From: Siphlonurus alternatus
Taxonomy: Eukaryota > Arthropoda > Insecta > Ephemeroptera > Siphlonuridae
Length of the DNA: 64,000 nucleotides
NCBI GenBank assembly: GCA_949825025.1
Contig: OX463782.1
Coordinates: 28,498,759 to 28,562,758 of the forward strand
Direction of reading: 5' to 3'
The notes beneath the pieces were generated by a model, which searched no databases, was not told where the DNA came from, and saw only the letters and a program-made list of their open reading frames with translations. Each line of letters begins with the position of its first letter. Within the stretch, counting starts at the first letter, position 1. This document shows positions 37,000 through 49,600 of the stretch, in pieces. Made by a program: the position numbers and the translations under genes.

Positions 37000-37323
37000 A
37001 CCCAATAGTGCTTCATTTTTTTCCCAACAATGCCCTCTTCCTCCCACCGCAGTACCCACCGGCAGTAATCTTCATACTTTTGTATCTCGAGAACTGCATG
37101 TCGGAAATCTTTTATTGAATATTATACTGTACCGTACAATATTTGTAAACTCGATCTCTGGTATTAGATAGTAATATATATTGGCATGATTTTAATTGAT
37201 TTTAAATATTTATTATTCACTAATAGGCACCAGCATAAATATAATCATTGTATACTTATAATATTATATAAACATGGCACATAAATTTAATCATTTCGCA
37301 ATATTGATGAATTAGTAAAATAT

Positions 37324-38349
37324 TTATGTTGATATTTCGTCCCCACATAAACAAGATAGTCTGCCGCCTTCTTCCTTTTCCTTTGCTTGCTTGGAGTTCC
37401 CTAATGTCTGGTGAAGTGTGGGAGCTTTTGAGTCGTCATAGACATTGCGAGATGATTCACACGCACCAAAAAACACTTCCTTATCTGTAACGGAGAAATC
37501 GTTTGTTCATAACAGAGGTGATAAGAAACACATGCAGAGGTAGCACGTAAATATTTGTCATAATATACTTCAAACTTTCATCGACAAAAAATATGATACA
37601 TGTGCGAGCAGTTAAATTTATAACCTAAATATCTGATAATAGTGAATCGTAGCATGAATTTTTAGTACGTATAGAGTCGTATAAGTCGTATAGAGTGAGC
37701 TATAATGAGTTGGCAGGCAGGCAGTGTATCAGTGACGTTGAGGGGGGAAGGGGCAATATAATTATAAAAGTGCCTCTACTAATGCGTCTCCGTCCTCGTG
37801 GTCGCCTCCTGCTGCAACCTAACACGATATAGAAGCGCTAAGGCAGCCACGAGCGGTTTCCGAGAAAGTTGAGCTTTCTCCGGAAAACATCATCGTCCTT
37901 GTATTGTTGTATATCCGACACGCGGCCACTTGGACCAGCAAACTCTCTTAGACACTTGCTTTTTATTTAGTAGTGTACTTGTTGTTTACCAGCTGCATAA
38001 ATAACGCTATAATAGTAGTTGCTAGGTACAACAAAGTACAAACACTTCTTGCATGTGTACATAGCAGCGACGACATTCTCACGTGCAAGGAATGATGACA
38101 CACTATGTAGCAGCAGTAACCCGATGTTGAACCCGAACTGTATAACCTCTCTCTACGGCGTACAGAGATATATAGAGGCACGCTATATACTAGCTTTTAA
38201 ATTTAATTAGTTTTTTTTTTCTCGTATAGCACACGCGAGTTACATGTAATGTGCTATGCTTTCAATCAAGCGAGATAGTAATTGAATTTAAAAACACACA
38301 CCATTCTCATTATAGTTGGTATTAGATTTCCAGTCAGTAACCACTCGGC
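37324..38349 (-). CDS. Unidentified minus-strand gene, last two exons
   Basis: Exon n-1 is 38349 down to 38302 (48 nt), with acceptor TATACAG and donor GTGTGT, encoding RVVTDWKSNTNYNEN. Exon n is 37484 down to 37324, with acceptor TTACAG, joining in phase 1 to give DKEVFFGACESSRNVYDDSK..., then HQTLGNSKQAKEKEEGGRLS, CLCGDEIST and TAA. The combined frame is open, hydrophilic and reads like real protein, ending with a C-x-C motif. A minus-strand AATAAA lies near 37208. The upstream exon(s) with the start codon should lie above 38350 but I could not place them. I do not recognise the product. Confidence 0.5.
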
Positions 38350-40439
38350 CTGTATATAAAGAAAGTTTCATTGGATTGTTTTACACTAATGCACCACAAT
38401 TGAGTTACTGTCTTGTTTTAAAGAATGTGCTTTAAATTTATTATAAGATTTCTAAAAAAAAAAAATGTTGCACAATAATATTATATAATAATTAAGACAT
38501 AAAAGAAAAAGAAACTATATTTTATACAAATTAATCATGCACTTATCCACTTATCCAAACAAACATTTTGGTAAGAAGTGCGTATGGGGTCAGCAACTTC
38601 AGAAAAGATTCAAAACTAATCTAAGTCTGCTCACACTTATATTTCGTCGATAATTTTAAATTGAAATTGTAATGCAACGAATGCGATATCGTATATCGTG
38701 TCTTGCACGAACATTCGCGAACAGTAAATCGCAATATTTTCACATGAGAATCTTTTTATGTTTTTTTTTAGACATTAGTTTTTAGTGTCACGTTCAGTAC
38801 ATCACGGCGCGCAGTACATTTGGACTTGACATTCAGGACCACGCGAGGGCGTGCTAGCTTTGAGTCTTGCGGATCCAAAGGTCGAAGGAGTGACGTGCTA
38901 CGGGAGTGGTTGGCTCGTTATCCTACGAAATACGTTATATTATAAAACAATTACAGTGCTTAAAATAATTGTATAGTAATGTTGTTCGAAAAAACTGTTT
39001 TTCATTTGATGGGTTTATTAGTATTGTTAAGTCAAGTACCCAATTATAATTAAATTAACATTTTTTAAATTTATAATATTATGAATAAGAAATAATTTAT
39101 TATAATGAATAAAATGAATCATTCTTGTATGCCTGACTTTTTTTTTTTTTTCTTAAACGACTATTAAAAAAAATAAAATTTCTTAATAGCATTTATTTAT
39201 ATTATAAAAGGACACTTTATTTGTGAATGACATTAATATAATTATATAGGGAATCCCATTAAGTTTCTCATTAGTTTCTTGGAAATAACTTCACGTTTCA
39301 CAGAATTTGTACGTTGATAAGATCTTGCTCTTGAAGGCTTTCATTCTTACTTGAGTGGAGACAGGGGAGAAAGGGAGGGAGGGTGGGTAAACGAGGGTGG
39401 TTTCTGGCTGCTGCTGCTGCTTTCGAGATCACATCGTATGATCAGCAGGGTCGTCTGCCTGACTGAGTCGTGACGTCACGGGTCGGAGGGGAGGGGCTGT
39501 GCACGCGATGAAGCGCGAGAGGGGAGGAACAAGATTACACTGTCTATGACTGGATTTACTGGTCTCGAGAGCAGTCGATTTGTTTTTCACGTTGTACTTA
39601 TTGCGTTATCAGTAGCAAATCGAGAGAAATTTATAAAATAAAATATGTCGATTATGATGTGGTGACGTTTATGGTAAAAAATCTGTTTCTTATTGGATTT
39701 TCGGACAACGTATACAGCAGTTCATTAACGAAAGGTACTATTAGTTACGTCGTTTGATGTATGCATAACATTAGGACGTAATGTGAATTTGATTCAGTGT
39801 AAAGTTTGCGTTGCATTATGCAAGTGCTTTAAGTCTGCTAATTCAAAGCCATGCAAGCATGATGTGAGGGATTGCATAAATGGTTGCATCATCGTTATGA
39901 CGATTATATTATAGAGATGTCAATACTTGATATTCGATCACGTAACGTGTATAATAGCAGTTATATAATTTATAGCACTATTAAGATTATTGTACCGGTA
40001 TAATTTACAACCAATTTTTGTGTGTTTGTGATGTTATACCAAGGACTAATTTATATATCAGGAATAACTTCTGGATAAATTCTGCATACAATTAAACGTA
40101 TTTAAACAAAGTTATTATTTTGAATGAACTTCATTAATTTTTAGAAATTCAGTAACCATATAGTGATCAATGTGCTATTGACCAATGTTATTTTGTATCA
40201 TAAAACGAAAGTTCCTTATTTTTTGCTTAATATCACACAACATGTCAGTATGTATCTGTCTCATCAGTTCAATCATTTGACTGAAATGTCTCACTGTTAA
40301 ACTTAATGCACATTTTTAATTCACAATTTTTAATTAACACAAGTGTGTACACATTCACAACAAATGTTTTGAAAAAACCTGACTTGTTGGTTACCTCACA
40401 GACAGTAGACAGTGTTGTAACGACAATTTGTATCTTCAG
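38350..40439. other. Intergenic and probable HECTD1 5' UTR region
   Basis: No protein-coding exon found. GC-rich spots at 38810-38930 and 39355-39560 may be promoters, divergent for HECTD1 and the unidentified minus-strand gene. The HECTD1 start codon follows directly on a splice acceptor (40438-40439), so at least one untranslated exon must lie upstream, probably here. Confidence 0.45.
39355..39560 (+). promoter_or_regulatory. GC-rich patch with CRE palindrome, candidate HECTD1 promoter
   Basis: Contains the full cAMP-response-element palindrome TGACGTCA at 39471-39478, G-rich tracts (GGGAGGGAGGGTGGG, GGAGGGGAGGGG) and CTGCTGCTGCTGC. It lies about 0.9 kb upstream of the first HECTD1 coding exon. 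Assignment is by position and composition only. Confidence 0.4.
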
Positions 40440-43400
40440 ATGGCGGAGGTGGACCCTGAGACGCTGCTCGAGTGGCTCAACATGGGCCAGGGTGACGAGC
40501 GAGACATGCAGCTGATAGCTCTGGAACAGCTCTGCATGCTGCTGCTAATGTCAGACAACGTGGACCGCTGCTTTGAGAGGTGAGACCCTCTGTTGTAGAA
40601 GTTCAAGTGTTCCCTGTTTGGGGAAATTATTTACAATAAGCCTGTTCGTAAACCCTGCATGTCCTTTGTTAGTTTTCTGCACTCAACTTCCTTCTGTTCT
40701 CGGACACTAGGTTGGTAAAGTGCAGAAAATATATATTGAGCAGGTTACTCCATGAGAATTTTTTTTTTTTAATTTCTCATGAAAACATACTGTACTCCTC
40801 CTTTAAGGGCTTTTTCCCTATCTAAAACCTTGATTTCAAATTTAAACCAGCAATTTTGTGTTTTACATAGGTTTAGAGAGGACACTGGGAACACAGAACT
40901 GACTATTTTAGCCAGATGTTACACTGAATAATAAAATAATAATGTATTTAAATGAAAACAAATCGTGTTTGTTTCAATTATCGCTAGACTTGTTAATATT
41001 AGCAACTTTCTCATGAGATTGAAAAATGTAGAGGAGAATGTAAGTCTTATATCAACAATTTATAACAATCAAAGTTATTCAGTACATTAATTGTATTGTA
41101 GAAATTCTAGAAAAATCTGGAATATGATAAGTAAACAAGTATCATCTTCTGTAGCTGCCCACCAAGGACTTTCCTGCCCGCGCTGTGCCGCATCTTCCTG
41201 GACGAGTGCGCTCCAGACAATGTGCTGGAGGTGACTGCACGCGCCATCACATACTACCTGGATGTGTCTGCGGAATGCACCCGTCGTATCATCGCCATGG
41301 ATGGCGCAGTCAAAGCCATCTGCAACCGACTGGTGGTGGCCGAGGTGGCTTCCCGCACCAGCAAGGATCTCGCAGAACAGTGCATCAAGGTAAGCATAGG
41401 CCTAAAGTTAAATGAAAATAACGTTAGTTGTAGATATCCAACATTAGAAAACTCATTTACAGCATGACCATCAATGGATCAGAAGTGTGAATGTCACCTT
41501 CATGCAAAGTTTTATCATCACAAGAAAACAGTTGCAATCACTGTATTTCATCAAATTTAATTAACATTTATTACATTATAACTTTCTAAATTGGTTACGC
41601 AAACATGTTATTGTTGTTTAAACCTTAGCAAGTCAATAATAAACCAATAACTACAATTACATATAAATATCATGTTAAATGTCATAAAACAGCACTGGAC
41701 TAGCTATAGTGCTATGTATTAATATTACATAGAATCTATTGATGTCATAGATTATCAATAATTACATCAGCTACTTAACTACTTATAAAAGTTGAAAGGA
41801 GTATCAAGGTATCAAGTTACAAACAACAAACTTTCAGTACCAAAATATATAAAATGGATAGTTGTAAAAAGCTGAAGTATAATTTAATAATAGACAGGTG
41901 TGAACAAAACAATTTAAACACGAATGCCTCTCGTTAACGTCTTGTTACCTCAGTTCTCACTCAGGTAATTGCTCTTTGCAGGTGCTGGAGCTGATCTGCA
42001 CCCGCGAGGCAGGCGCAGTGTTTGAGGCAGGCGGCCTCAACTGCGTGCTGTCGTTCATTCGTGACCATGGTTGGAGGGTGCACAAGGACACCCTTCACTC
42101 GGCCATGGCGGTGGTCTCTCGTCTTTGCACCAAGATGGAACCCCAGGACGCTTCACTGCCTGCCTGCGTGGACGCCCTCTCTACCCTGCTCAAACATGAG
42201 GATAGCCATGTGAGTACATTCTCTTGTGATTCTGTCAGTCCTTGTATACCAGATATTACCCATGTTTTCAATTTATCTGAACGAATTTAACTCTCAATTG
42301 TAAATACTTTGAAATTTTGATCAAAAATCAAAATGTTGAGTATTTTCGTACGTATTACATCTACTGTGTACCATTGATGAGAATGTTAAATTTGTGTCTT
42401 TGTCATTGGTTTGTACAAGTGTGCAGTAGTAATTATCTTAATTTACAACCTAATGTAACAATGAAGTTAAGTTGTGGTACTGTATGCAGGTTGCTGACGG
42501 AGCCCTGCGCTGCTTCGCCTCACTGGCTGACCGGTTCACACGTCGTGGAGTGGACCCTGCCCCCCTGGCCCAGCATGGACTGGTCACAGAGCTGTTAGCC
42601 AGGCTCTCAAATGCTGCTGGACCTGCTGCACCGTCCGGGGCCTGCCCAGGTGAGACCGTCTACCAGGATCATGGAACTTTGCTGGTACTTACTTGCTTGA
42701 GTGTGTCCTCAGGTACACCAGGAGTGGCCACCAACTCAACTACCCCTGAGACCAACAAGTCCTCAGCTTCTGTATCGACCATCATCAGCTTGCTGTCCAC
42801 CTTATGTCGTGGCTCACCCAGCATCACACATGTAAGTAATCTGGTTGTTTACATAAAATTGCTGCTTCTATTTTGATAATTTGCTAATAAAAAGAGGAAT
42901 GATCAATACAACAACAGAAATAATCAATTAACAAAATGCATGCTTACATTAATTTTCAGTTTTTTATACTCGAAGTTAAATTGTTTCCGGACACTGGTAT
43001 TGAATGTTGAAAATATTGATTATTTGAGGGTTACTTATAGTTATGACTGGAGAATATTAATATGTCATAAATTATGTACAATATGTTTTGCTTTAACTGT
43101 TAAAAGCAATGATGTGTTTATTCAAGTTAATGAATCATTGTTTGTTTCAGGACCTATTGAGGTCAGAACTACCTGATGCGATAGAGAAGGCACTGAAAGG
43201 AGACGAAAGGTAAGTTGGCTACTATTTAATTGGTTGGTTGGTTGGTTGGTATTTTTGGGCAATTGACACATTTTAGTCATATATGCCCCCAACTACTACT
43301 ATTTAATTATGAAAGTTGCAGATGTATGATGATTTTATGCTGTTTAAACTTTTATGAGATTCTTTGAAGTTCTCTAGCATATTTTATTGTTCCCGTTACA

Positions 43401-43697
43401 GCCTTCTAAACATAATCCTACTAGCAAAATACTAAAATTACTTATTGGAGACACTAATTTGGCCATGTCTTTGCAGGTGCACCCTGGACACAATGAGGCT
43501 GGTGGATCTGTTGCTGGTGCTTCTATTTGAAGGACGGAAGGCTTTGTCCCAACGTGGGGGAGGTCCTGGAGTACCGGGCAGTCAGCTACCTCGCCTCAGA
43601 CGCATGGACAGTGTGGGCGAGAAGACCCACCGGCAGCTCATAGACTGCATACGAAGCAAAGACACAGACGCCCTCGTCGAGGCCATCGACTCTGGAG
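40440..43697 (+). other. HECTD1: HECTD1 exons 1-7: ARM-like N-terminal region (aa 1-387)
   Basis: Exons 40440-40579, 41155-41389, 41982-42209, 42490-42649, 42713-42831, 43151-43209, 43477-43697. Helical-repeat content includes [75 protein letters not shown] and [19 protein letters not shown]. The 63-nt interval 42650-42712 has GT-AG ends but is also open and a multiple of three, so it may be a minimal intron or retained coding sequence. With the intron removed, the protein matches human spacing better (ACPG then TPGVATN). Confidence 0.93.
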
Positions 43698-46600
43698 GTG
43701 AGTCCCAAGCAGTGGCAGCGCAAATAGTGGAGTAGATTTGTTACATTCTTTAACATAGGACACAAATAATTTGTAAATAACTTTTTCGTGCAAAGGATAT
43801 TCATATTGAATTTTTCACTTTTCGGACTTTTACCTTTGCTGGTGTTCGATGTAATCCTTCTGTGTGTAGTATGTTGCGATGGTCACTTAGTGTTCGTGCA
43901 CATGCAAGTGTTAGTGATGTGCACGAACACTAAGTGACCATCGCAACATACTACACACAGAAGGATTACATCGAACACCGGTAAAGGTAAAAGTCCGAAA
44001 AGTGAAATAAAATTCACTACAAATAATTTGGTTGCGACTCTCTTAGCACTGGAAAAAATATACTTTAAATGAAATCAACAATCCTTGGGAAAAATGATTA
44101 GCTTAATCTTAGAAAGTATGCAACAAAGAATATAATAGTAGTATGTATTAAAAAAAAAGTGTTTTTGTTTTCTGAGTTTTAAATTCAAACTTTCAATGTT
44201 TTGCTACAGGTATAGAGGTGAACTTCATGGATGACGTTGGCCAAACTTTACTCAACTGGGCCTCAGCTTTCGGAACTCAAGAAATGGTTGAGTTTCTCTG
44301 TGATAGAGGCGCAGATGTCAACAAAGGTAAGAACAGGTCATGGTCGCAGTCATGACATTATGAAAAAACAGTACAAATTAAGAAAAATACTTTTTGAAAA
44401 AAATATATGTTTTACCTGACAGTGTAAAGTTTGTGTTACATATAGTCATGTACTTTACAATTAGAAGTATACATTAATCAAGATCTTTATCTTGCTGGTC
44501 TGATTATCTCTTTCTGTTATAGGCCAGCGCTCATCTTCTCTGCACTATGCCGCCTGCTTCGGTCGTCCTGCCATTGCCAAGGTACTGCTGCGCCATGGGG
44601 CCAACCCTGACTTGCGTGACGAGGATGGCAAGACTCCCTTGGACAAGGCAAGGGAACGAAATGATGAGGGCCATCGTGAGGTGGCTGCCATCCTGCAGTC
44701 CCCAGGAGAGTGGATGCTGCCCGTAGAGAAGGAGCGAAAACCTGACAGCGCTGAGACAGAGGACTCAAACGAACCCAAGGGTGACCCTGAAATGGCACCA
44801 GTCTACCTGAGACGTCTTCTCCCAGTGTTTTGTAACACATTCCAGAGCACCATGCTTGCCTCAGTCAGGTGGGTACCTTAAAAACAGCAATATTGTGTCT
44901 ATATTTATAATTATTATTATTATTATTATTATTATTTTTTGCATGGTGAATTCCTGGTCTCATTGTACCTACTAGAGTTATATAGTCTTCTCAAACGGTG
45001 CTCATCGTGTTACAGAAAGGCGAGCCTGAGTCTGATCAAGAAGATGGCTCACTACATCCAGCCCTCGCTGCTGATGGAGCTGTGTGGTGGAGAGTCACCC
45101 TCCTGCAACTGCGGCACCATGGTCGTCGAGGTGATCGCCACCGTGCTTGACAACGAGGTGAGAACAACCCCTCCCCTCCAATCCAGCTTCTCCTTTCCCC
45201 TCCCCTCCTTGGAGCTGAGCAGATAACTTCCCTGCCTACCGAGGCACAAAATTCACTTCTCAATGCCTGGGTCAATGTTCGTAACAATAACTGTTCCTTG
45301 CAGTAAGTTGTCACTCTAAATTATTTTAATTTATTAATTTATTACCTAAATTTTTAATAAAAAAAAACTTACCTATTGGAGGAACAGTTAATTAATAAGA
45401 TTAATATTTTACAGATATCATATGTAACTCCCGCTAAACCACAAATGGGATCCAAATTTTACTGTTGGGTTCCCAAGTTGAGTGGCAAGACAGGCATTGA
45501 TGTGATGTCCTTGCGTCGAGAATTGTATGAGAAGTTAAATAGAACGGTAGGAAGATTGTCAAATTTGTTTGTTTTATTTTATCTGTACATATTATCATTC
45601 ACTGCTTGTAAACTTTTTGGCTAACCATAATCATTTTTTTAAGAGTTATAAAAATACAGAAATTTTATATTCTTTGTATTTTTTTTTTTTTTATACAAAT
45701 TTGGTGTACCTCCCTTTTTATTATTACCTGTTATCTGTGAATAGCAGCAGCTCCTACCGAACCTACAAACCTTTCTCATCTTACTTACCTAATTTCATTC
45801 CTCGGTCTGTCTAACCATCACTTTTAGCCTACAAAAAGATGGAAAGAGAGGGGGGACTAACAAGTGTTATTTTATTAATTTTTTAATTAATAGTATAAAC
45901 AAAAAATGAAATAACATTACTTGAACCATTTTAATATTGTAGTAACTTAATTTATGACTTTTTTAAAGTATTGATCTCTGCCATTTTTAATTTACGTCAC
46001 CATGTCATTTTTTACAACGTTTAATTTATTACTGTATTTTTTATTTATATATTTTTACAAACACTTGGGGGGGAAAGTTTTAATTGGTTTTTACTGCATC
46101 ATTATTTTGTGTTGAGAATGTTTGTTGTAGTTTGATGTTGTTTGGTTTGTGTTTGATGACTGCAGGAATAATGTTTTATTACATTTTTTTTATTGCTGTG
46201 ATTGTTCTGCACAACAAGCAGAACTTCCATTGACTTTCTTCAACACTATTTAAACAACAAGAATTCCTTCTCCTTCCAAAATTTTAATAGATCATTTTTA
46301 GGTAAATATGATACAAATATAGTACTAACAGAAAAATAACAGTATAAAAATATATTACTATTTTAAATGTTAATGGTCTGGTTCTGAAAACATGGAAATC
46401 TCTATGCTTGAATTGGTAATTGTAGAGAAAAGAACCTGTGCAGTTCAAAACTACATATATTATGTATAAAAGTTCCCAAATTATCATGAAGACTGTCTTA
46501 TCTATATGAGGTAAAGGATAAATTTTGACCAGCTCAATTCCTCGACTCCCCGCCCACACCTGTCTGAGCATGAGTGTTCTGTTTGCAGGAGGATGAGGAC

Positions 46601-49600
46601 GGCCACCTGATCGTACTGCACATCATCCAGGACCTGATGAGCAAGGCCCCCGACATTTTCCTTGATCACTTTGCCCGCCTTGGAGTCTTCTCAAAGGTGC
46701 TGCAGCTGGCAGGCCCTCAGGAGCCGGCACAGGAGCAGGCCACAGCCAAGAAGGAGGAGGTGGTAAGTCTACTTCCAGTGAAATAAGACGATGATATAGA
46801 ACCATTTTTAATTTATCAATATGGTCCATGTCATAAAAGAAACTTTTAAATGTATAACAATTTTTAATAACAAAGATTAAAGTTTAGTTTATCTACCCTG
46901 CTTTTTATTTAGTATCATATTATCCATGGGCCAACTATTTGTGTAAGTGCTTCTCACAACTTTCTTAGTTAGGTTTCATGACTCCAAGTCAAAAGATAGG
47001 CAGAGGCTAATAAAAACAATGTGTTGTTCACCCCAGTAAAACAGTAAATCAATAACATGAGGAATGTTATGACAGGAGGAGGTAGAAGAGGCGGTTCAAG
47101 AGGAAGCCAAGGAGGTGCTGCTGGGCAAGGCATACCATTGGCGTGACTGGTGTCTGTGTCGGGGTCGCGACTGCCTCTACATCTGGAGTGACGCTGCAGC
47201 CCTTGAGCTCTCCAATGGTAGCAATGGCTGGTTCAGATTCATCCTGGATGGAAAGCTGGCAACCATGTACTCGAGTGGTAGCCCTGAGGGAGGCTCAGAC
47301 AGCACAGGTCAGATTTAACCCCAACTTTGTGTACAGCAGGCTGTATAGCAGTCAAAGTTTCATCATTATCTGACTGATAATAGCTTTTGTTAACTAATAA
47401 GTCTAACTCGTATATTTACCTTGTATTAGCATAATTTTATTTGCACTTTTTAATGTAGGATGTTATATTAAATTGACTAAATATACAAAAATGAAAATGT
47501 AAGATTACATTTAGTAGACTTGCTATATATCCTGCTGTGTTATGTGTCTGTGTTTGCTTGTTACGTGTTCTAATGACACTACTTGTGACCCCACAGGCAA
47601 AGGCAGAAACACAGAGACGCTAACAACCGAAGGTAAATAAATACTCGACCATTTCTCTTTTAACTCGCAGTGAAATGAAAACTACCAACCAGTAGAAACT
47701 GAATTGGTGTTGGCATTTCATTATTATAATACTAAGCATTGCATTTGGTTCATATAAAGTTCTCCAATACCCCTCATTTCCTTTCATTGCACAGCTGATC
47801 CAACATTCTGAAAAAAGCTACAACACAATACCCACTCTATACAGTGTGTGTTGAATGTTTTAATATTTCATTTCATCCATTTATTAAACGAGAAAGAACA
47901 ACAAGGACAAAGAATGACAATATTATATTATTATCATTATTATATGCAAGCAAAGATTTAAATTTAAATTTAGTTTCCATATATAAAATATATACTGTAT
48001 TTTAATTTAAACTATCAAGTTTTTTTAATGAAAATTAATATTTAAGTAAATTAATATTTTAAGTTGAGACAAGAAATAAAATTAACATTTATTCATATCT
48101 TAAAATGGGACAGTTTTGTTATGGTGTTCATTTAATGTTAATTAATGTTAAATTTGTTTCCCCCTGTTTTTCAACATGTTTAAAACTTAAGACTGTATTT
48201 CAGATACATAAGAAATGTGTGCATTTGTCACAGTCTATAGATAGTTGCCAATATTCTTGGAGTTACCTAAATTACATTCTAAACGAGTCTCTCCAAGCAA
48301 GATGTTAAGTGTTGCCGTGTGATGTGTAGAAAACCGAGGGGAGTTCCTGGAGAAACTGCAGCGAGCTCGCTCGCAGGTCAAACCCAACACTCCCAGCCAG
48401 CCGGTACTTCCCCGACCAGGCACGGCCCGTCTGGTCGTGGGTAACTGGTCACTTGCCAGCCGCAAGGACGGAGAGCTGCATATCCACAACTCTGACGGAC
48501 AGCAGGTGGGCCTCTCTAGACCTCAGCCACCACACCAGGATACAAAGCTTGTATGAAAAACATGAATCTTGGACACTTTCTATGTAACAATTAAAAATAT
48601 TAAATCTTAAGTCTGCTACTTATCTGTTAATTTTTTATAACAAATTTTTGGTTGAAATAATTAAGTTTTCTTGTTACTTTAGACTGAAACTATATTAAGA
48701 TTTTGAGACTGAAATGATGATTGCTAAGTTGTTTTTTGTTTGTGGTTACAGCAAGCTACAATCCTTCGTGAAGACTTGCCAGGCTTCATATTTGAATCAA
48801 ACCGAGGCACAAAACACTCTTTCATTGCCGAGACTTCTCTCGGTCCAGAGTTTGCTGCCGGATGGACGGGCAAGCGAGGCAAGCGCTTGAGGTCTAAACT
48901 AGAGGCCATGAAGCAGAAGGCAAGTCAGCAAGTAAGCACCATGTCGTGAGCCTTGTTATATTTATATGTTTTTTCACTTTTTTCTTTTCTAGGTTAAAGT
49001 GGTGGCTCAAGAAATTTACGACAAATATTTCAAAGTAGCACAAGCTCAACCAAGAGGAGTTGTTGCTAAACTTGGAAATATTGTGGCACAAATTGAAAGA
49101 GCTTGCCAGAAACAGGTACATTACAATTTAATATGTTATCAGCTTTAGGACTAACATCCATCAGAAAGTGTGTTGGACATGGTTTGTGCTCCCTAATATC
49201 ACAGTCCATTTGATTGTGTAGGTGAGGTTGTATTAAATAGGTGGAAGATAATAGTGTTAATTTTAAAAGGCTATGTATGTAATGAAAACTTTCAAAAATA
49301 AATAGTTAAATACTAGCACAACTAAATGTTAGCATTAGGCCTGTTCGTAAATCCTGCTCGGTGTACACTTTCTGCACCCAATCGACCTTATGTACATGCG
49401 ATATAAGGTCGATTGGGTGTAGAAAGTGTACACCGAGCAGGGTTTGCGAACAGGCCTATGAATACAAAAAGAGTTCTAAACAATATTTGCAGTACATATA
49501 TCAAGGTAGAGATAACACGGATCAGCTGGCCCAATGCTAAAAAAATCCCATTCATAAAAATTATGAATTTTTTTAAAATGTCCTCCTCTACATCCCCTAT

